Shown here: positions 1-9,286 of the stretch, piece by piece
How positions within the stretch are numbered: position 1 is the first letter of the stretch
How the letters are laid out: each line of letters begins with the position of its first letter
DNA from: Amycolatopsis xylanica
GTDB lineage: Bacteria > Actinomycetota > Actinomycetes > Mycobacteriales > Pseudonocardiaceae
Assembly (NCBI RefSeq): GCF_900107045.1
Contig: NZ_FNON01000006.1
Coordinates: forward strand, 446,754-510,753
Direction of reading: 5' to 3'
DNA: 64,000 nucleotides
Translations under genes and position numbers: made by a program
The notes under the pieces: model-generated
What the model saw: the letters and a program-made list of their open reading frames with translations, nothing else
What the model was told of the DNA's origin: nothing
Database searches by the model: none

Positions 1-285
1 CAGGTACATCCACCTGCCGATGAACAGGTCGAACGCGACCACATGCGCCCAGATGGCGGCCGCGCCGTACGGCTGGGCCAGAAACGCCTGCAGCGCACCG
101 AGATCCGGCCTGGACACGACCGTCCACAGTTCACCGAAGTGCGGCACCACGAACCAGAAGTACGAGATCAGCGGCAGCGTGGTCACCCACGGCGAGGCGA
201 CGAGTTTGCGCGTCCACCCCCAGGAGGGCGCGAGGATCATCACCGCCCAGAACGGCGCCGCCAGGTAGAAGGCCAAGTCGAACAT
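1..285 (-). CDS. ABA4-like membrane protein, 3' part cut off by the window edge
   Basis: The first 95 residues can be read (MFDLAFYLAAPFWAVMILAP... onward). They contain hydrophobic segments around residues 5-20 and 35-50 and the stretch AHVVAFDLFIGRWMYL. This pattern matches the ABA4-like family (DUF4281) as I remember it: small four-helix membrane proteins of unknown function in bacteria, named for a plant neoxanthin-synthesis factor. The ATG overlaps the stop of the upstream membrane-protein gene as ATGA, so the two are almost certainly translated together. Because the C-terminus is missing, the family call is from the N-terminal part only. Confidence 0.7.
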   Translation of the reverse strand, partial: MFDLAFYLAAPFWAVMILAPSWGWTRKLVASPWVTTLPLISYFWFVVPHFGELWTVVSRPDLGALQAFLAQPYGAAAIWAHVVAFDLFIGRWMYL

Positions 286-1250
286 CACGCCGCCACCAGA
301 TCACGGTCGTCGGCCGGGGTCGAGACGGCCCACAGGCCGCCGATCACCGCGAGCCCGGTGAGGCCGGCCAGCGCCAGCCAGGTCAGCCCGTCCGGGTGAA
401 TCAGCGACTGGCCGCGCAGCGCCTGCCAGGTCACCAGCCCGGTCAGCCCGGCGTAGAACCCCGATGCGACGAACACCAGCCGCAGCCTGGCGACGTCCGA
501 ACGCAGCCGCGGGATCCGGGTGGCCAGCACGCCGAGCAGCAGCACGAACAGCGGCAGCGCCTGCAGCGCGTGCATGCCGACGAAGTGCGGGATCCGCAGG
601 TCGCCGCCGGTGGAACTCCAGCCGGTGATCGGCATGATCGGCCCGCCGTCCTCGACGCCGACGCTGTGCGCGCCGATGAACGTCGGCGCGGCGCCGCTCT
701 TCATGGTCGCCATCTGCCGCGCGGTCGGGCTGGTCATCAGCTGGCCGAGGCCCAGCCCGATCACCGAGATCAGCCCGCCGAGCCGGATCGCCCACCGCGA
801 CGCCGCGTCGGCGATCTTCGCCCGGAACATCAGCGCGGTCAGGATCAGCGTGAACACCCACAGCACGGCGATCGACGAGCCCATGATCACCCAGAGCGTC
901 GCGTCGAAGCTGTTGGCCACGTTGAAGTGCATGGCGTGCCCCCGCACGGCCTGCACGAGCAGCAACGCGTACTCGAGGAACAGGATCGCGACGATCCCGG
1001 TCGACAGCCGGTTCGCCCACTTCCGCTTGGGCAGAAGCGAAACCATCCATCCCCAGGTCAGCCCGTAGATACCGATCGAGACCGCGAACTTGAACGGCTT
1101 GAGCCAGATGGGCGCGCCGATCAGCACCCGGTCGTCGAACAGCAGGCCGCCGATGCTCACGACGGTCATCACCGCCATCGCCGCGGCCAGGACCATCATC
1201 GGCCGATGCCAGGTCGCCGTGCGTCGCAGCAGGTCACGCGCTGTGGACAT
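285..1250 (-). CDS. Conserved eight-helix integral membrane protein, unknown function
   Basis: The 321-residue protein has about eight hydrophobic segments spread over its whole length and no obvious catalytic or transport motif that I recognise. The start at 1250 is chosen because GGGGAG lies six bases upstream; a TTG at 1265 would swallow that ribosome site. It is the first gene of a short operon with the ABA4-like gene (ATGA overlap). It is divergent from a MerR regulator, with one dyad between them, so MerR control is likely. Function is not known. Confidence 0.75.
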   Translation of the reverse strand: MSTARDLLRRTATWHRPMMVLAAAMAVMTVVSIGGLLFDDRVLIGAPIWLKPFKFAVSIGIYGLTWGWMVSLLPKRKWANRLSTGIVAILFLEYALLLVQAVRGHAMHFNVANSFDATLWVIMGSSIAVLWVFTLILTALMFRAKIADAASRWAIRLGGLISVIGLGLGQLMTSPTARQMATMKSGAAPTFIGAHSVGVEDGGPIMPITGWSSTGGDLRIPHFVGMHALQALPLFVLLLGVLATRIPRLRSDVARLRLVFVASGFYAGLTGLVTWQALRGQSLIHPDGLTWLALAGLTGLAVIGGLWAVSTPADDRDLVAA

Positions 1251-1274
1251 GTCGTGTCTCCCCAAACGAATATA

Positions 1275-1311
1275 GATAGTGAAGCTCTCCGTTATGGGAA
1301 GCTATACTATC
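1275..1311. promoter_or_regulatory. Dyad operator candidate for the divergent MerR gene
   Basis: GATAGT-NN-AGCT at 1275-1286 is repeated in inverted orientation as AGCT-NN-ACTATC at 1300-1311, with a 13-base spacer. A -10-like TATACT (1303-1308) reads toward merR and a TATATT-like element (1274-1269) reads toward the membrane operon. Dyads lying across overlapping divergent promoters are typical of MerR targets. The dyad is seen directly; its function is inferred. Confidence 0.6.
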
Positions 1312-1321
1312 CATCCTGAGG

Positions 1322-1972
1322 ATGTCCACAGAAAAGGTGAAAAGCTCCATGCGCATGGCCGAGCTCAGCAGCGTGTCCGGCGTCCCGGTCGCGACGATCA
1401 AGTACTACCTGCGCGAAGGCCTGCTCCAGCCCGGCGAGCGCACCAGCCCCAACCAGGCGCGGTACGGCGAAGCCCACGTCCGGCGGCTCAAGCTGGTCCG
1501 CGCGCTGATCGACGTCGGCGGCCTGTCGATCGCCGCCGTGCAGGAGACCCTCGGCGCGATCGACGACCAGGTGTCCACGCACTCCGCGCTGGGTTTCGCG
1601 CAGAAGGGCATCGCCATGCCCGACGTCGCCGTCGACGAGGAGACGCGGGCCTGGGCGCTGAGCCGGTTCGAAGGCGTCGCGAAGGAGCAGGGCTGGGACC
1701 TCTGTACCGACGATCCGGCCATCGAGGTCCTCATCAGCGTGATGGGCGCGTTCCGCGACCTCGGCCACGAGAACCTGCTCGACGGCCTGCCCCAGTACGC
1801 GAGCGCGTCGCGGCAGATCGCGGAACAGGACCTGGCCAGCCTGGCCGGGATGAAGTCGGTCGAGCAGATCGTGGAGAGCGCGGCCGTCGGCACCGTGCTC
1901 GGCGACACGCTCCTGATGGCACTACGCCGGATCGCCCAGCAGGAGGTCTCTCACCGCGTCTACGGCGACTAA
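1322..1972 (+). CDS. MerR-family transcriptional regulator
   Basis: The N-terminus (MAELSSVSGVPVATIKYYLR) is the winged helix-turn-helix of MerR proteins, followed by the RRLKLVRALIDVGGLSIAAVQE coiled-coil start. At 216 residues it has a C-terminal effector region of about 130 residues without recognised cysteine or ligand motifs. Two starts are possible: ATG 1322, only a few bases after the expected transcription start of the TATACT promoter, and ATG 1349 with GAAAAGG upstream. It probably controls the divergent membrane-protein operon through the dyad at 1275-1311. It overlaps the convergent kinase gene by four bases. Confidence 0.85.
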   Translation: MSTEKVKSSMRMAELSSVSGVPVATIKYYLREGLLQPGERTSPNQARYGEAHVRRLKLVRALIDVGGLSIAAVQETLGAIDDQVSTHSALGFAQKGIAMPDVAVDEETRAWALSRFEGVAKEQGWDLCTDDPAIEVLISVMGAFRDLGHENLLDGLPQYASASRQIAEQDLASLAGMKSVEQIVESAAVGTVLGDTLLMALRRIAQQEVSHRVYGD

Positions 1973-3696
1973 GCCTTCGGTGAGAACGTCTGCATGATCT
2001 TGTCGAACAGCTCAGTCCGCCCGGCCTGCTCCTGCTCGACCGGCACGGTCACCGACACCACCCAGAGGCTGTTGTTCTGCCGGAACACGTGCGCGAACGT
2101 CGTCCGCGTCGCCTTGGGCGTGTCGGGCGACGGCTCCCGCTCGGTGATGAACTTGCCGCCTGCGGGCTCCTGCGTGCGGAAGGTGAGCACCAGGTCGTGC
2201 TCGCTGAGCGCGCGCCGGTCGATCGGGCCGGGGATCGGCCAGGTCTGGCGCAGCCAGTTGATGAACGCGTCGAGCTGCGGGTACTTGGCGTAGTAGTCGA
2301 CGAACCGCTGGACGTTGACCGTGCGGGTGCCGTCCGGCGCGACGAACTGGACGATGGTGTTCTGCGCCAGCTTGCTGGTGAGCGACTGCGTGACGAACCG
2401 GGCCCAGCCTTCGGGCGCCTTGATGGTGAACGCCCCGCCCCCGGTGCCCTTGTTGGGGCTGGCCTCGCCGTCCTGCTCGACCAGGTTCAGCGGCCGCGGC
2501 GGGATCCCGGTGTCGGTCACCGTCGACGTCGGCGCGCTGCGCGGCGGGGCGATCGACTTGCCGCCGACCGTCCTGGCCAGCGCGAACCCGCCGCCCGCCG
2601 CGAGCAGGAACAGCAGGATCGCGGCGAGGGTGAGCGCGAGCCCGGCCGCCAGGCCACGGCCTTTGACCGGCGGCGGGGCGGCCGCGAGCGGCGGCGCGGG
2701 CTCCTTCAGGAACGGCAGCGGCCCGGGGTCGGAGGCCAGCGCCGAGCTCGTGTCCTCGGCCTTCTTCGGGGTGACCTTGATGACCTGCGTGTCCGTCGGC
2801 GCCGGCTGCGCGGAGGTCTTCTTGCCGTCCGGGGTGTGGAAGAGCTCGGCAGGGAAGGTGTCGAGCGGGCTCTTCGGCTGCATCGGGTGCAGGCGCTGGC
2901 GGACCTCGCGCAGGGAAAGGCGCGCGGTTGGCTCCTTGTCCATCAGCCCGATGATGATTTCGGCCAGCGGCCCGTCGGACGGCTTCGGCACATCGCCATT
3001 GACGACCTTGCCGACCGTCTCCAGCGGGTCCCCGTCGGCGTCGTAGGGCGGGCTGCCCTCGACCGCGGCGAACAGCGTCGCGCCGAGGCCCCACAGGTCG
3101 GCGCCGCCGGTCACCGCGCCACCGGAGGCCACCTCCGGTGCGATGTACGCGGGCGAGCCCAGCATGATGCCGGTCTTCGTCATGGTCGACTCGGACACGT
3201 TGCGCGCGATGCCGAAGTCGGTGAGCTTGATGCGGCCGTCCTCGGCGATCAGCACGTTGCCCGGTTTGACGTCACGGTGCGTGATCCCGGCGGCGTGCGC
3301 GGCCTGCAGCGCGGCGGCGACGGCGCTGCCGACGGCGGCCGCCTGTTCGACGCTCAGCGGGCCGTGGTCGCGCAGCAGCTCCGAAAGGCTGCGCGAGGGC
3401 AGCAGCTCCATCACCACGAACGGATCGCCGTTCTCACTGGCGATGTCGTGCAGGATGATCACGTTCGGGTGCGAGAGCACGGCGATCGCGCGTGCCTCAC
3501 GCAGCGTCCGCTCCCGGAGCTCGTCGACCTGGGCGGCCGGAACCCCATGCGGCATCTTCATTTCCTTGACCGCGACCGGCCGGTGCAGGAACTCGTCGTA
3601 GGCGGACCAGACGGTGCCCATGGACCCGGAACCCAGCACCGAGCGCAGCCGGTAACGCCCGGCAACGACGCGAGGCTGTTCGCTGGAGGTCGACAC
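1969..3696 (-). CDS. Membrane-anchored PknB-type serine/threonine protein kinase
   Basis: A eukaryotic-like kinase domain fills about residues 13-270: Gly loop GSGSMGTVW, Lys44 in VAVKE, HRDVKPGNVL catalytic loop, DFG and GSPAYIAPE activation segment. A Pro/Ala-rich juxtamembrane stretch leads to one membrane helix around residues 348-375, then an extracellular domain of about 200 residues without PASTA repeats. Such kinases sense wall or envelope state and phosphorylate Ser/Thr of cytoplasmic targets. The start is GTG directly behind AGGGGG. It converges on merR with a four-base overlap. The ligand of the outer domain cannot be told from sequence. Confidence 0.93.
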   Translation of the reverse strand: MSTSSEQPRVVAGRYRLRSVLGSGSMGTVWSAYDEFLHRPVAVKEMKMPHGVPAAQVDELRERTLREARAIAVLSHPNVIILHDIASENGDPFVVMELLPSRSLSELLRDHGPLSVEQAAAVGSAVAAALQAAHAAGITHRDVKPGNVLIAEDGRIKLTDFGIARNVSESTMTKTGIMLGSPAYIAPEVASGGAVTGGADLWGLGATLFAAVEGSPPYDADGDPLETVGKVVNGDVPKPSDGPLAEIIIGLMDKEPTARLSLREVRQRLHPMQPKSPLDTFPAELFHTPDGKKTSAQPAPTDTQVIKVTPKKAEDTSSALASDPGPLPFLKEPAPPLAAAPPPVKGRGLAAGLALTLAAILLFLLAAGGGFALARTVGGKSIAPPRSAPTSTVTDTGIPPRPLNLVEQDGEASPNKGTGGGAFTIKAPEGWARFVTQSLTSKLAQNTIVQFVAPDGTRTVNVQRFVDYYAKYPQLDAFINWLRQTWPIPGPIDRRALSEHDLVLTFRTQEPAGGKFITEREPSPDTPKATRTTFAHVFRQNNSLWVVSVTVPVEQEQAGRTELFDKIMQTFSPKA

Positions 3697-3814
3697 CCCC
3701 TGATTGTGTCGTATGCGGAGTTGACGGACTCAGCCAAGGTCATACCCCTAAATCAGCGGGCGCGACGAGGCTCACAGGTGAGGGTGCGACCCCTGCGAAC
3801 TACCATCGGCAGGT
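3697..3814. promoter_or_regulatory. Divergent promoter region between kinase gene and mutA
   Basis: The 118-base gap must hold the promoters of the kinase gene (leftward) and of the mutAB-meaB operon (rightward). A TACCAT-like -10 lies just upstream of mutA. There is no room for a cobalamin riboswitch, although the mutase uses B12. Confidence 0.4.
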
Positions 3815-5656
3815 ATGACCAATGTCGGTGAGGCCGAACCCGGTGAGCTCTCGCTCGCCGCCGAATTCGGCGGCGCGAGCCGGGCGCAGTGGCAGGAGCT
3901 CGTCGCCGGTGTGCTGCGGAAAAGCGGCGCGCTACCCGAAGACTTCGCAGGTGCTCCCGAAAGCAGACTGGTCACCCGGACGTATGACGGCCTGGAGATC
4001 CAGCCGCTGTACACGGCCGAAGACGCGGCTCCGCCCGCCGGTTTCCCCGGCTTGCCGCCGTTCGTGCGCGGCGCGAAGCCGGAAGGCGCGGTCCGCACCG
4101 GCTGGGACGTCCGCGCGCTGCACGCCGACCCCGACCCGGCCGCCGCGAACAAGGCGGTGCTCGCCGATCTCGAAGGCGGCGTGACCTCGTTGTGGCTGCG
4201 AGTACCGCCGGCCTCGCTGGCCGACGTGCTGAACGGCGTCTACCTGGAACTGGCGCCGGTCGTGCTTGAGCCAGGCGCCGATTTCGAAGCGGCCGCGGTC
4301 GCGCTGACCGAGGTGCTGGCCGAGAAGGAGATCCCCGCCAGCGAGGCGAGCGGCAACGTCGGCGCCGACCCGATCGGGCTGCGCGCGCGTACCGGCGAGG
4401 CCTTCGACATCGCGCCGGCCGCCGAGCTCGCCGTACGACTGACCGGCAAATACCCGAACCTGCGGACGCTCGTCGTGGACGGCCTGCCGTTCCACGAGGC
4501 GGGCGGCTCCGACGCACAGGAACTCGGCGCGGCGATCGCGGCAGGCGTCGCGTACCTGCGTGCGCTCACCGACGCCGGGCTGAGCGTCGAAGCGGCCGCT
4601 TCGCAGCTGGAGTTCCGGCTCGCCGCGAGCGCCGACCAGTTCCTGACGATCGCGAAGTTCCGCGCCGCGCGGCGGCTGTGGGCGCGGGTGACCGAGGTGT
4701 CCGGCGCCGCCGGGATCGGCATGCGCCAGCACGCGGTCACGTCGCCGTCGATGCTGACCCAGCGTGACCCGTGGGTGAACATGCTCCGCACGACCGTCGC
4801 CTGTTTCGGCGCCGGGGTCGGCGGGGCCGACGCGATCACCGTGCTGCCGTTCGACGGCGCGATCGGGCTCCCGGACGCGTTCTCGCGGCGCATCGCACGC
4901 AACACCCAGGCGATCCTGCTGGAGGAGTCGAAGCTCGCCGGGGTGATCGACCCGGCTGGCGGGTCCTGGTACGTCGAGAACCTGACCGATCAGCTCGCGC
5001 ACGCGGCCTGGCGTGAGTTCACCGAGATCGAGCGTGAGGGCGGGATCTCGGCGGTGCTGGGCTCCGGCTCGCTGGCCGGGCGGCTGGCCACGACCTGGGC
5101 CAAGCGGTCCCAGCGGATCGCCACTCGCAAGGACCCGATCACCGGGGTCAGCGAGTTCCCGAACCTGGCCGAGAAGCCGGTCGTCCGCGCTCAGTCCACT
5201 ATGGACGTCCAAAATGGTGGGTTGCCGCGCGTTCGCTACGCGCAGGAGTTCGAGGCGCTGCGCGACGCGGCGGACGCCTACCTCGCCGAGCATGGCACGC
5301 GGCCGCAGGTGTTCCTGGCGACGCTCGGGCCGGTCGCCGCGCACACCGCGCGCGCCGGGTTCGCCGCCAACCTGTTCCAGGCTGGCGGGCTCGAGGCGGT
5401 CAACCCTGGCGCGGTCGACGACGTTGTGGCCGCGTTCAAGGCGAGCGGCGCGAAGGTGGCTTGCCTGTGCGGCAGCAACACTTCGTACGCCGAAGAGGCC
5501 GCGTCAGTGGCTACCGCGCTGAAGGACGCGGGCGCCGCCGCCGTCCTGCTGGCGGGCAAGGGTGACTACGCCGACGTCACCGGTTACGTCTTCGCCGGGT
5601 GCGACGCACTCGAGGCCTTGACCGCGCTCCACGCGACTCTGGGAGTCACTCGATGA
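3815..5656 (+). CDS. mutA: Methylmalonyl-CoA mutase small (beta) subunit
   Basis: The 613-residue protein has the mutase barrel fold of MutA (ETRNTQ-like stretch ARNTQAILLEESKLAGVIDPAGGSWY near residue 365) and a C-terminal Rossmann-like domain. There the B12-binding DxHxxG motif is absent, as expected for the non-catalytic subunit (ATLGPVAAHTARAGF at the equivalent place). It pairs with MutB to form the heterodimer that interconverts methylmalonyl-CoA and succinyl-CoA in propionate catabolism. The stop overlaps the mutB start as ATGA. Length and order are standard for actinobacteria. Confidence 0.96.
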   Translation: MTNVGEAEPGELSLAAEFGGASRAQWQELVAGVLRKSGALPEDFAGAPESRLVTRTYDGLEIQPLYTAEDAAPPAGFPGLPPFVRGAKPEGAVRTGWDVRALHADPDPAAANKAVLADLEGGVTSLWLRVPPASLADVLNGVYLELAPVVLEPGADFEAAAVALTEVLAEKEIPASEASGNVGADPIGLRARTGEAFDIAPAAELAVRLTGKYPNLRTLVVDGLPFHEAGGSDAQELGAAIAAGVAYLRALTDAGLSVEAAASQLEFRLAASADQFLTIAKFRAARRLWARVTEVSGAAGIGMRQHAVTSPSMLTQRDPWVNMLRTTVACFGAGVGGADAITVLPFDGAIGLPDAFSRRIARNTQAILLEESKLAGVIDPAGGSWYVENLTDQLAHAAWREFTEIEREGGISAVLGSGSLAGRLATTWAKRSQRIATRKDPITGVSEFPNLAEKPVVRAQSTMDVQNGGLPRVRYAQEFEALRDAADAYLAEHGTRPQVFLATLGPVAAHTARAGFAANLFQAGGLEAVNPGAVDDVVAAFKASGAKVACLCGSNTSYAEEAASVATALKDAGAAAVLLAGKGDYADVTGYVFAGCDALEALTALHATLGVTR

Positions 5657-7815
5657 GCATTCCCGACTTTTCCGACGTCGAGCTGGGCACGCCAGAGCCC
5701 GCCGGTGCCGCGGCCTGGACCGACGCGCTGCACGCGAGCACCGGCAAGGGCCCGGACGCGCTGGCATGGGAGACCCCGGAGGGCATCGGCATCAAGCCGG
5801 TGTACACGGCCGACGATCTGTCCGATGTGGACTTCCTGGGCACCTATCCCGGTATCGCGCCGTACCTGCGCGGGCCGTACCCGACGATGTACGTCAACCA
5901 GCCGTGGACCATCCGCCAGTACGCCGGGTTCTCCACCGCGGAGGAGTCCAACGCCTTCTATCGCCGCAACCTCGCGGCAGGCCAAAAAGGACTGTCGGTA
6001 GCGTTCGACCTCGCCACGCACCGCGGCTACGACTCCGATCACCCGCGCGTCGCCGGTGACGTCGGCATGGCGGGTGTCGCGATCGACTCGATCTACGACA
6101 TGCGCCAGCTCTTCGACGGCATCCCGCTGGACAAGATGAGCGTCTCCATGACGATGAACGGCGCGGTTCTGCCGGTCCTCGCTTTGTATGTCGTCGCGGC
6201 GGAGGAACAGGGCGTCAAGCCCGAACAGCTGGCCGGGACCATTCAGAACGACATCCTGAAAGAGTTCATGGTCCGCAACACCTACATCTACCCGCCGCAG
6301 CCGTCGATGCGGATCATCTCCGACATCTTCGGCTTCACCTCGCAGCACATGCCGAAGTACAACTCCATCTCCATCTCCGGCTACCACATGCAGGAAGCCG
6401 GGGCGACCGCCGATCTGGAGCTGGCGTACACGCTGGCCGACGGCGTCGAGTACATCCGCGCGGGCGTCGACGCCGGGATGGACGTGGACAAGTTCGCGCC
6501 GCGGCTGTCGTTCTTCTGGGCCATCGGGATGAACTTCTACATGGAGGTCGCGAAGATGCGCGCGGCCCGGCTGCTGTGGGCCAAGCTCGTCAAGCAGTTC
6601 GACCCGAAGAGCACGAAGTCGCTGTCACTGCGCACGCATTCGCAGACCTCCGGCTGGTCGCTGACCGCGCAGGACGTCTACAACAACGTGGTGCGCACCT
6701 GTGTCGAGGCGATGGCCGCGACCCAGGGGCACACGCAGTCGTTGCACACCAACGCACTGGACGAGGCGCTGGCGCTGCCGACCGACTTCTCCGCGCGGAT
6801 CGCGCGCAACACGCAGCTCCTGCTGCAGCAGGAATCCGGCACCACGCGGGTCATCGACCCGTGGGGCGGCAGCGCGTTTATCGAGAAGCTGACCTACGAC
6901 CTCGCGCGCAAGGCGTGGGCGCACATCACTGAGGTCGAGTCCGCGGGCGGCATGGCGCGCGCGATCGACGCGGGCATCCCGAAGCTGCGTATCGAAGAGG
7001 CCGCCGCGCGCACGCAGGCGCGGATCGACTCCGGGCGTCAGCCGGTTATCGGGGTCAACAAGTACCTCGTAAGCGACGACGAGGCCATCGACGTTCTCAA
7101 GGTCGACAACGCAGGTGTCCGCACACAGCAGCTTGAGAAGCTGCGAAGGCTGCGCGAAGAGCGCGACGAAGAAGCGACCCAGGACGCCTTGCGAAGGCTT
7201 ACGGCGGGCGCTGAGAGCGATGGCAACTTGCTAGCGCTTGCCATCGACGCCGCACGTGCGAAGGCGACAGTCGGCGAGATCTCCGACGCGCTTGAGAAGC
7301 CTTGGGGGCGCCACTCCGGCCAGATTCGTACGATCTCGGGTGTGTATCGCGACGAGGTCGGCAAGTCCCAGAACGTCGAGCAGGCGCGCTCGCTGGTCGA
7401 GGAGTTCGCCGCCGAGGAGGGCCGCCGTCCGCGCATCCTGGTCGCCAAGATGGGCCAGGACGGGCACGACCGCGGCCAGAAGGTGATCGCGACGGCGTTC
7501 GCGGACATCGGCTTCGACGTCGACGTCGGCCCGCTGTTCTCGACGCCGGGCGAGGTCGCGCGCCAGGCCGTCGAGGCGGACGTGCACGTGGTCGGCGTGT
7601 CCTCGCTGGCGGCGGGGCACCTTTCGCTGGTGCCCGCGCTGCGGCACGAGCTCGCCGAGCTGGACCGCTCCGACATCATGGTCGTGGTCGGCGGGGTCAT
7701 CCCGCCGCAGGACTACGAGGAGCTGCGGGCGGCGGGCGCGGCGGCGATCTTCGGGCCGGGCACGGTCATCGCGGACGCGGCCATCGACCTGCTCGGCCAG
7801 CTCAAGGAGCACTGA
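5653..7815 (+). CDS. mutB: Methylmalonyl-CoA mutase large (alpha, catalytic) subunit
   Basis: The 720-residue protein has an N-terminal TIM barrel that binds the CoA ester and a C-terminal cobalamin domain with MGQDGHDRG. His605 is the lower axial ligand of adenosylcobalamin; GVSSLAAGH and VVGGVIP complete the B12 pocket. It catalyses the radical carbon-skeleton rearrangement of (R)-methylmalonyl-CoA to succinyl-CoA in the cytoplasm. The start at 5653 sits in an ATGA overlap with mutA, so the subunits are made in step. A G-protein chaperone gene follows after three bases. Confidence 0.97.
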   Translation: MSIPDFSDVELGTPEPAGAAAWTDALHASTGKGPDALAWETPEGIGIKPVYTADDLSDVDFLGTYPGIAPYLRGPYPTMYVNQPWTIRQYAGFSTAEESNAFYRRNLAAGQKGLSVAFDLATHRGYDSDHPRVAGDVGMAGVAIDSIYDMRQLFDGIPLDKMSVSMTMNGAVLPVLALYVVAAEEQGVKPEQLAGTIQNDILKEFMVRNTYIYPPQPSMRIISDIFGFTSQHMPKYNSISISGYHMQEAGATADLELAYTLADGVEYIRAGVDAGMDVDKFAPRLSFFWAIGMNFYMEVAKMRAARLLWAKLVKQFDPKSTKSLSLRTHSQTSGWSLTAQDVYNNVVRTCVEAMAATQGHTQSLHTNALDEALALPTDFSARIARNTQLLLQQESGTTRVIDPWGGSAFIEKLTYDLARKAWAHITEVESAGGMARAIDAGIPKLRIEEAAARTQARIDSGRQPVIGVNKYLVSDDEAIDVLKVDNAGVRTQQLEKLRRLREERDEEATQDALRRLTAGAESDGNLLALAIDAARAKATVGEISDALEKPWGRHSGQIRTISGVYRDEVGKSQNVEQARSLVEEFAAEEGRRPRILVAKMGQDGHDRGQKVIATAFADIGFDVDVGPLFSTPGEVARQAVEADVHVVGVSSLAAGHLSLVPALRHELAELDRSDIMVVVGGVIPPQDYEELRAAGAAAIFGPGTVIADAAIDLLGQLKEH

Positions 7816-7818
7816 CCG

Positions 7819-8814
7819 TTGCCGCGCAAGGTCGACGTCGCCGCGTACGCCAAAGGGGTGCTCGCGGGCGACCGCGGGACGCTGTCCAAGGCGATCACGC
7901 TGGTCGAGTCCAATCGGGACGATCACCGCGCGCAGGCGCAGGAGCTGCTGGTCGAGCTGCTGCCGCATGCCGGTGGCGCGTGGCGGATCGGTATCACGGG
8001 CGTGCCCGGTGTCGGTAAGTCGACATTCATCGACCAGCTCGGCACCGACCTGACGACCGCCGGGCATCGCGTCGCGGTGCTGGCGGTCGACCCGTCGTCG
8101 ACGCGCACGGGCGGCTCGATCCTCGGTGACAAGACGCGGATGGCGCGGCTGGCGGTCGACCCGTCGGCGTTCATCCGGCCTTCGCCCACGTCAGGCACGC
8201 TGGGCGGCGTCGCGCGCGCGACCCGCGAGACGATGGTCCTGATGGAGGCGGCAGGCTACGACATCGTTCTGGTCGAAACGGTCGGGGTTGGACAGTCCGA
8301 GGTCACCGTGGCGAACATGGTCGACTGCTTTCTCTTCCTGACGCTGGCGCGCACCGGCGATCAGTTGCAGGGCATCAAGAAGGGCGTGCTGGAGCTCGCG
8401 GACGTCATCGCGGTCAACAAGGCGGACGGCGAGCACGAGCGCGACGCCAAGCGGGCCGGGCGTGAGCTGGCTGGCGCGCTGCGGATGATCTACGGCCCCG
8501 ACGCGCTCTGGACGCCGCCGGTGCTCACCTGCAGCGCGCTGACGAACGTCGGACTTGACACTGTTTGGGACCAAATCGGCAGGCACCGCGAGACGCTCGC
8601 CGAGGCCGGTCAGCTGGACGAACTGCGGCGGCGCCAACAGGTCGACTGGACTTGGGCGATGGTGCGGGAGCAACTGCTGGGCCGCCTTTCGGCGCATCCT
8701 GGCGTCCGTGCGGTGGTACCCGAGGTCGAGCAGGCTGTGCGCGATGGCCGGTTGACCGCTACTTTGGCGGCGCAGCGGATCTTGGCTGCCTTTTCGTCGG
8801 AAGGAGGGGAATGA
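7819..8814 (+). CDS. meaB: Methylmalonyl-CoA mutase-associated GTPase
   Basis: This P-loop GTPase of the MeaB/ArgK family (331 residues) has Walker A GVPGVGKST at residues 61-69, a switch region with AVDPSSTRTGGSILGDKTRM, and NKAD as the guanine-specificity motif. It gates cobalamin loading and protects MutAB from inactivation. The start is TTG at 7819, supported by AAGGAG nine bases upstream; no ATG or GTG fits better. It is the third gene of the mutA-mutB-meaB operon, and its stop overlaps the next small gene (ATGA). Confidence 0.95.
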   Translation: MPRKVDVAAYAKGVLAGDRGTLSKAITLVESNRDDHRAQAQELLVELLPHAGGAWRIGITGVPGVGKSTFIDQLGTDLTTAGHRVAVLAVDPSSTRTGGSILGDKTRMARLAVDPSAFIRPSPTSGTLGGVARATRETMVLMEAAGYDIVLVETVGVGQSEVTVANMVDCFLFLTLARTGDQLQGIKKGVLELADVIAVNKADGEHERDAKRAGRELAGALRMIYGPDALWTPPVLTCSALTNVGLDTVWDQIGRHRETLAEAGQLDELRRRQQVDWTWAMVREQLLGRLSAHPGVRAVVPEVEQAVRDGRLTATLAAQRILAAFSSEGGE

Positions 8815-9086
8815 GCACGAAATTGCGAATCTTTTTCGTGTCCTGCGTGCTGGCGGTATCGGCGTTCGGCGTTTCACCGGCACTCGCCACTGGTACCCCG
8901 GTCGCGGCATCCGTGCACGTCACGGCGCCCGCGCAGGTCGGTCCCGGTCCAGTCCTGGACCCGGCGACCACCAGTGAGGCCGACAGCCAGAAGACGAAGA
9001 ACAAGCTGATCGCGGGTGGCGCCGCGGTGGTGTTGCTGCTCGTCGTGATCTGGGGAAGGCGGGCCAGGTCCAAGAAGTCGACCTAG
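8811..9086 (+). CDS. Small secreted protein with C-terminal membrane anchor
   Basis: The 91-residue protein has a signal peptide (cleavage near ALATG), about 35 residues outside the membrane, then a hydrophobic helix (KLIAGGAAVVLLLVVIWG) and a basic tail GRRARSKKST. It looks like a small anchored surface protein, but there is no LPxTG-type motif in front of the helix. AAGGAGG is ten bases before the ATG, and the ATG overlaps the meaB stop, so it is expressed with the mutase operon. I do not recognise the family, and a role in mutase function seems unlikely given its location outside the cytoplasm. Confidence 0.7.
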   Translation: MSTKLRIFFVSCVLAVSAFGVSPALATGTPVAASVHVTAPAQVGPGPVLDPATTSEADSQKTKNKLIAGGAAVVLLLVVIWGRRARSKKST

Positions 9087-9286
9087 GCGCCAAACGGTCG
9101 AAAGGTAATCGGCAATCGGTTACGCCGAATTCCCTCAAGCCGTTCAACGCAGATCCACTACCGGCCGTCTAGGGCCCCTCCGCTCAGTGCGCATGTCGCC
9201 GCCTGCATGGTGCACCCTTGTCTGCAAATGCGTATGACAGACATCACTGAGCCATCGGCAACTCGCGTTGCGGGAGGAGGTGCGGC

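Noticed and set aside
3697..3814. Cobalamin riboswitch before the B12-dependent mutase genes
   Set aside because: The 118-base gap is too short and has no B12-box-like sequence.
2089..3831. Long open frame on the plus strand opposite the kinase gene
   Set aside because: Such frames arise on the other strand of GC-rich genes. It is Arg/Asp-rich without any domain, and the kinase motifs on the minus strand are unambiguous.
8811..9086. Small anchored protein as another sortase substrate
   Set aside because: It has a C-terminal helix and basic tail but no x-P-x-T-G type motif before the helix.
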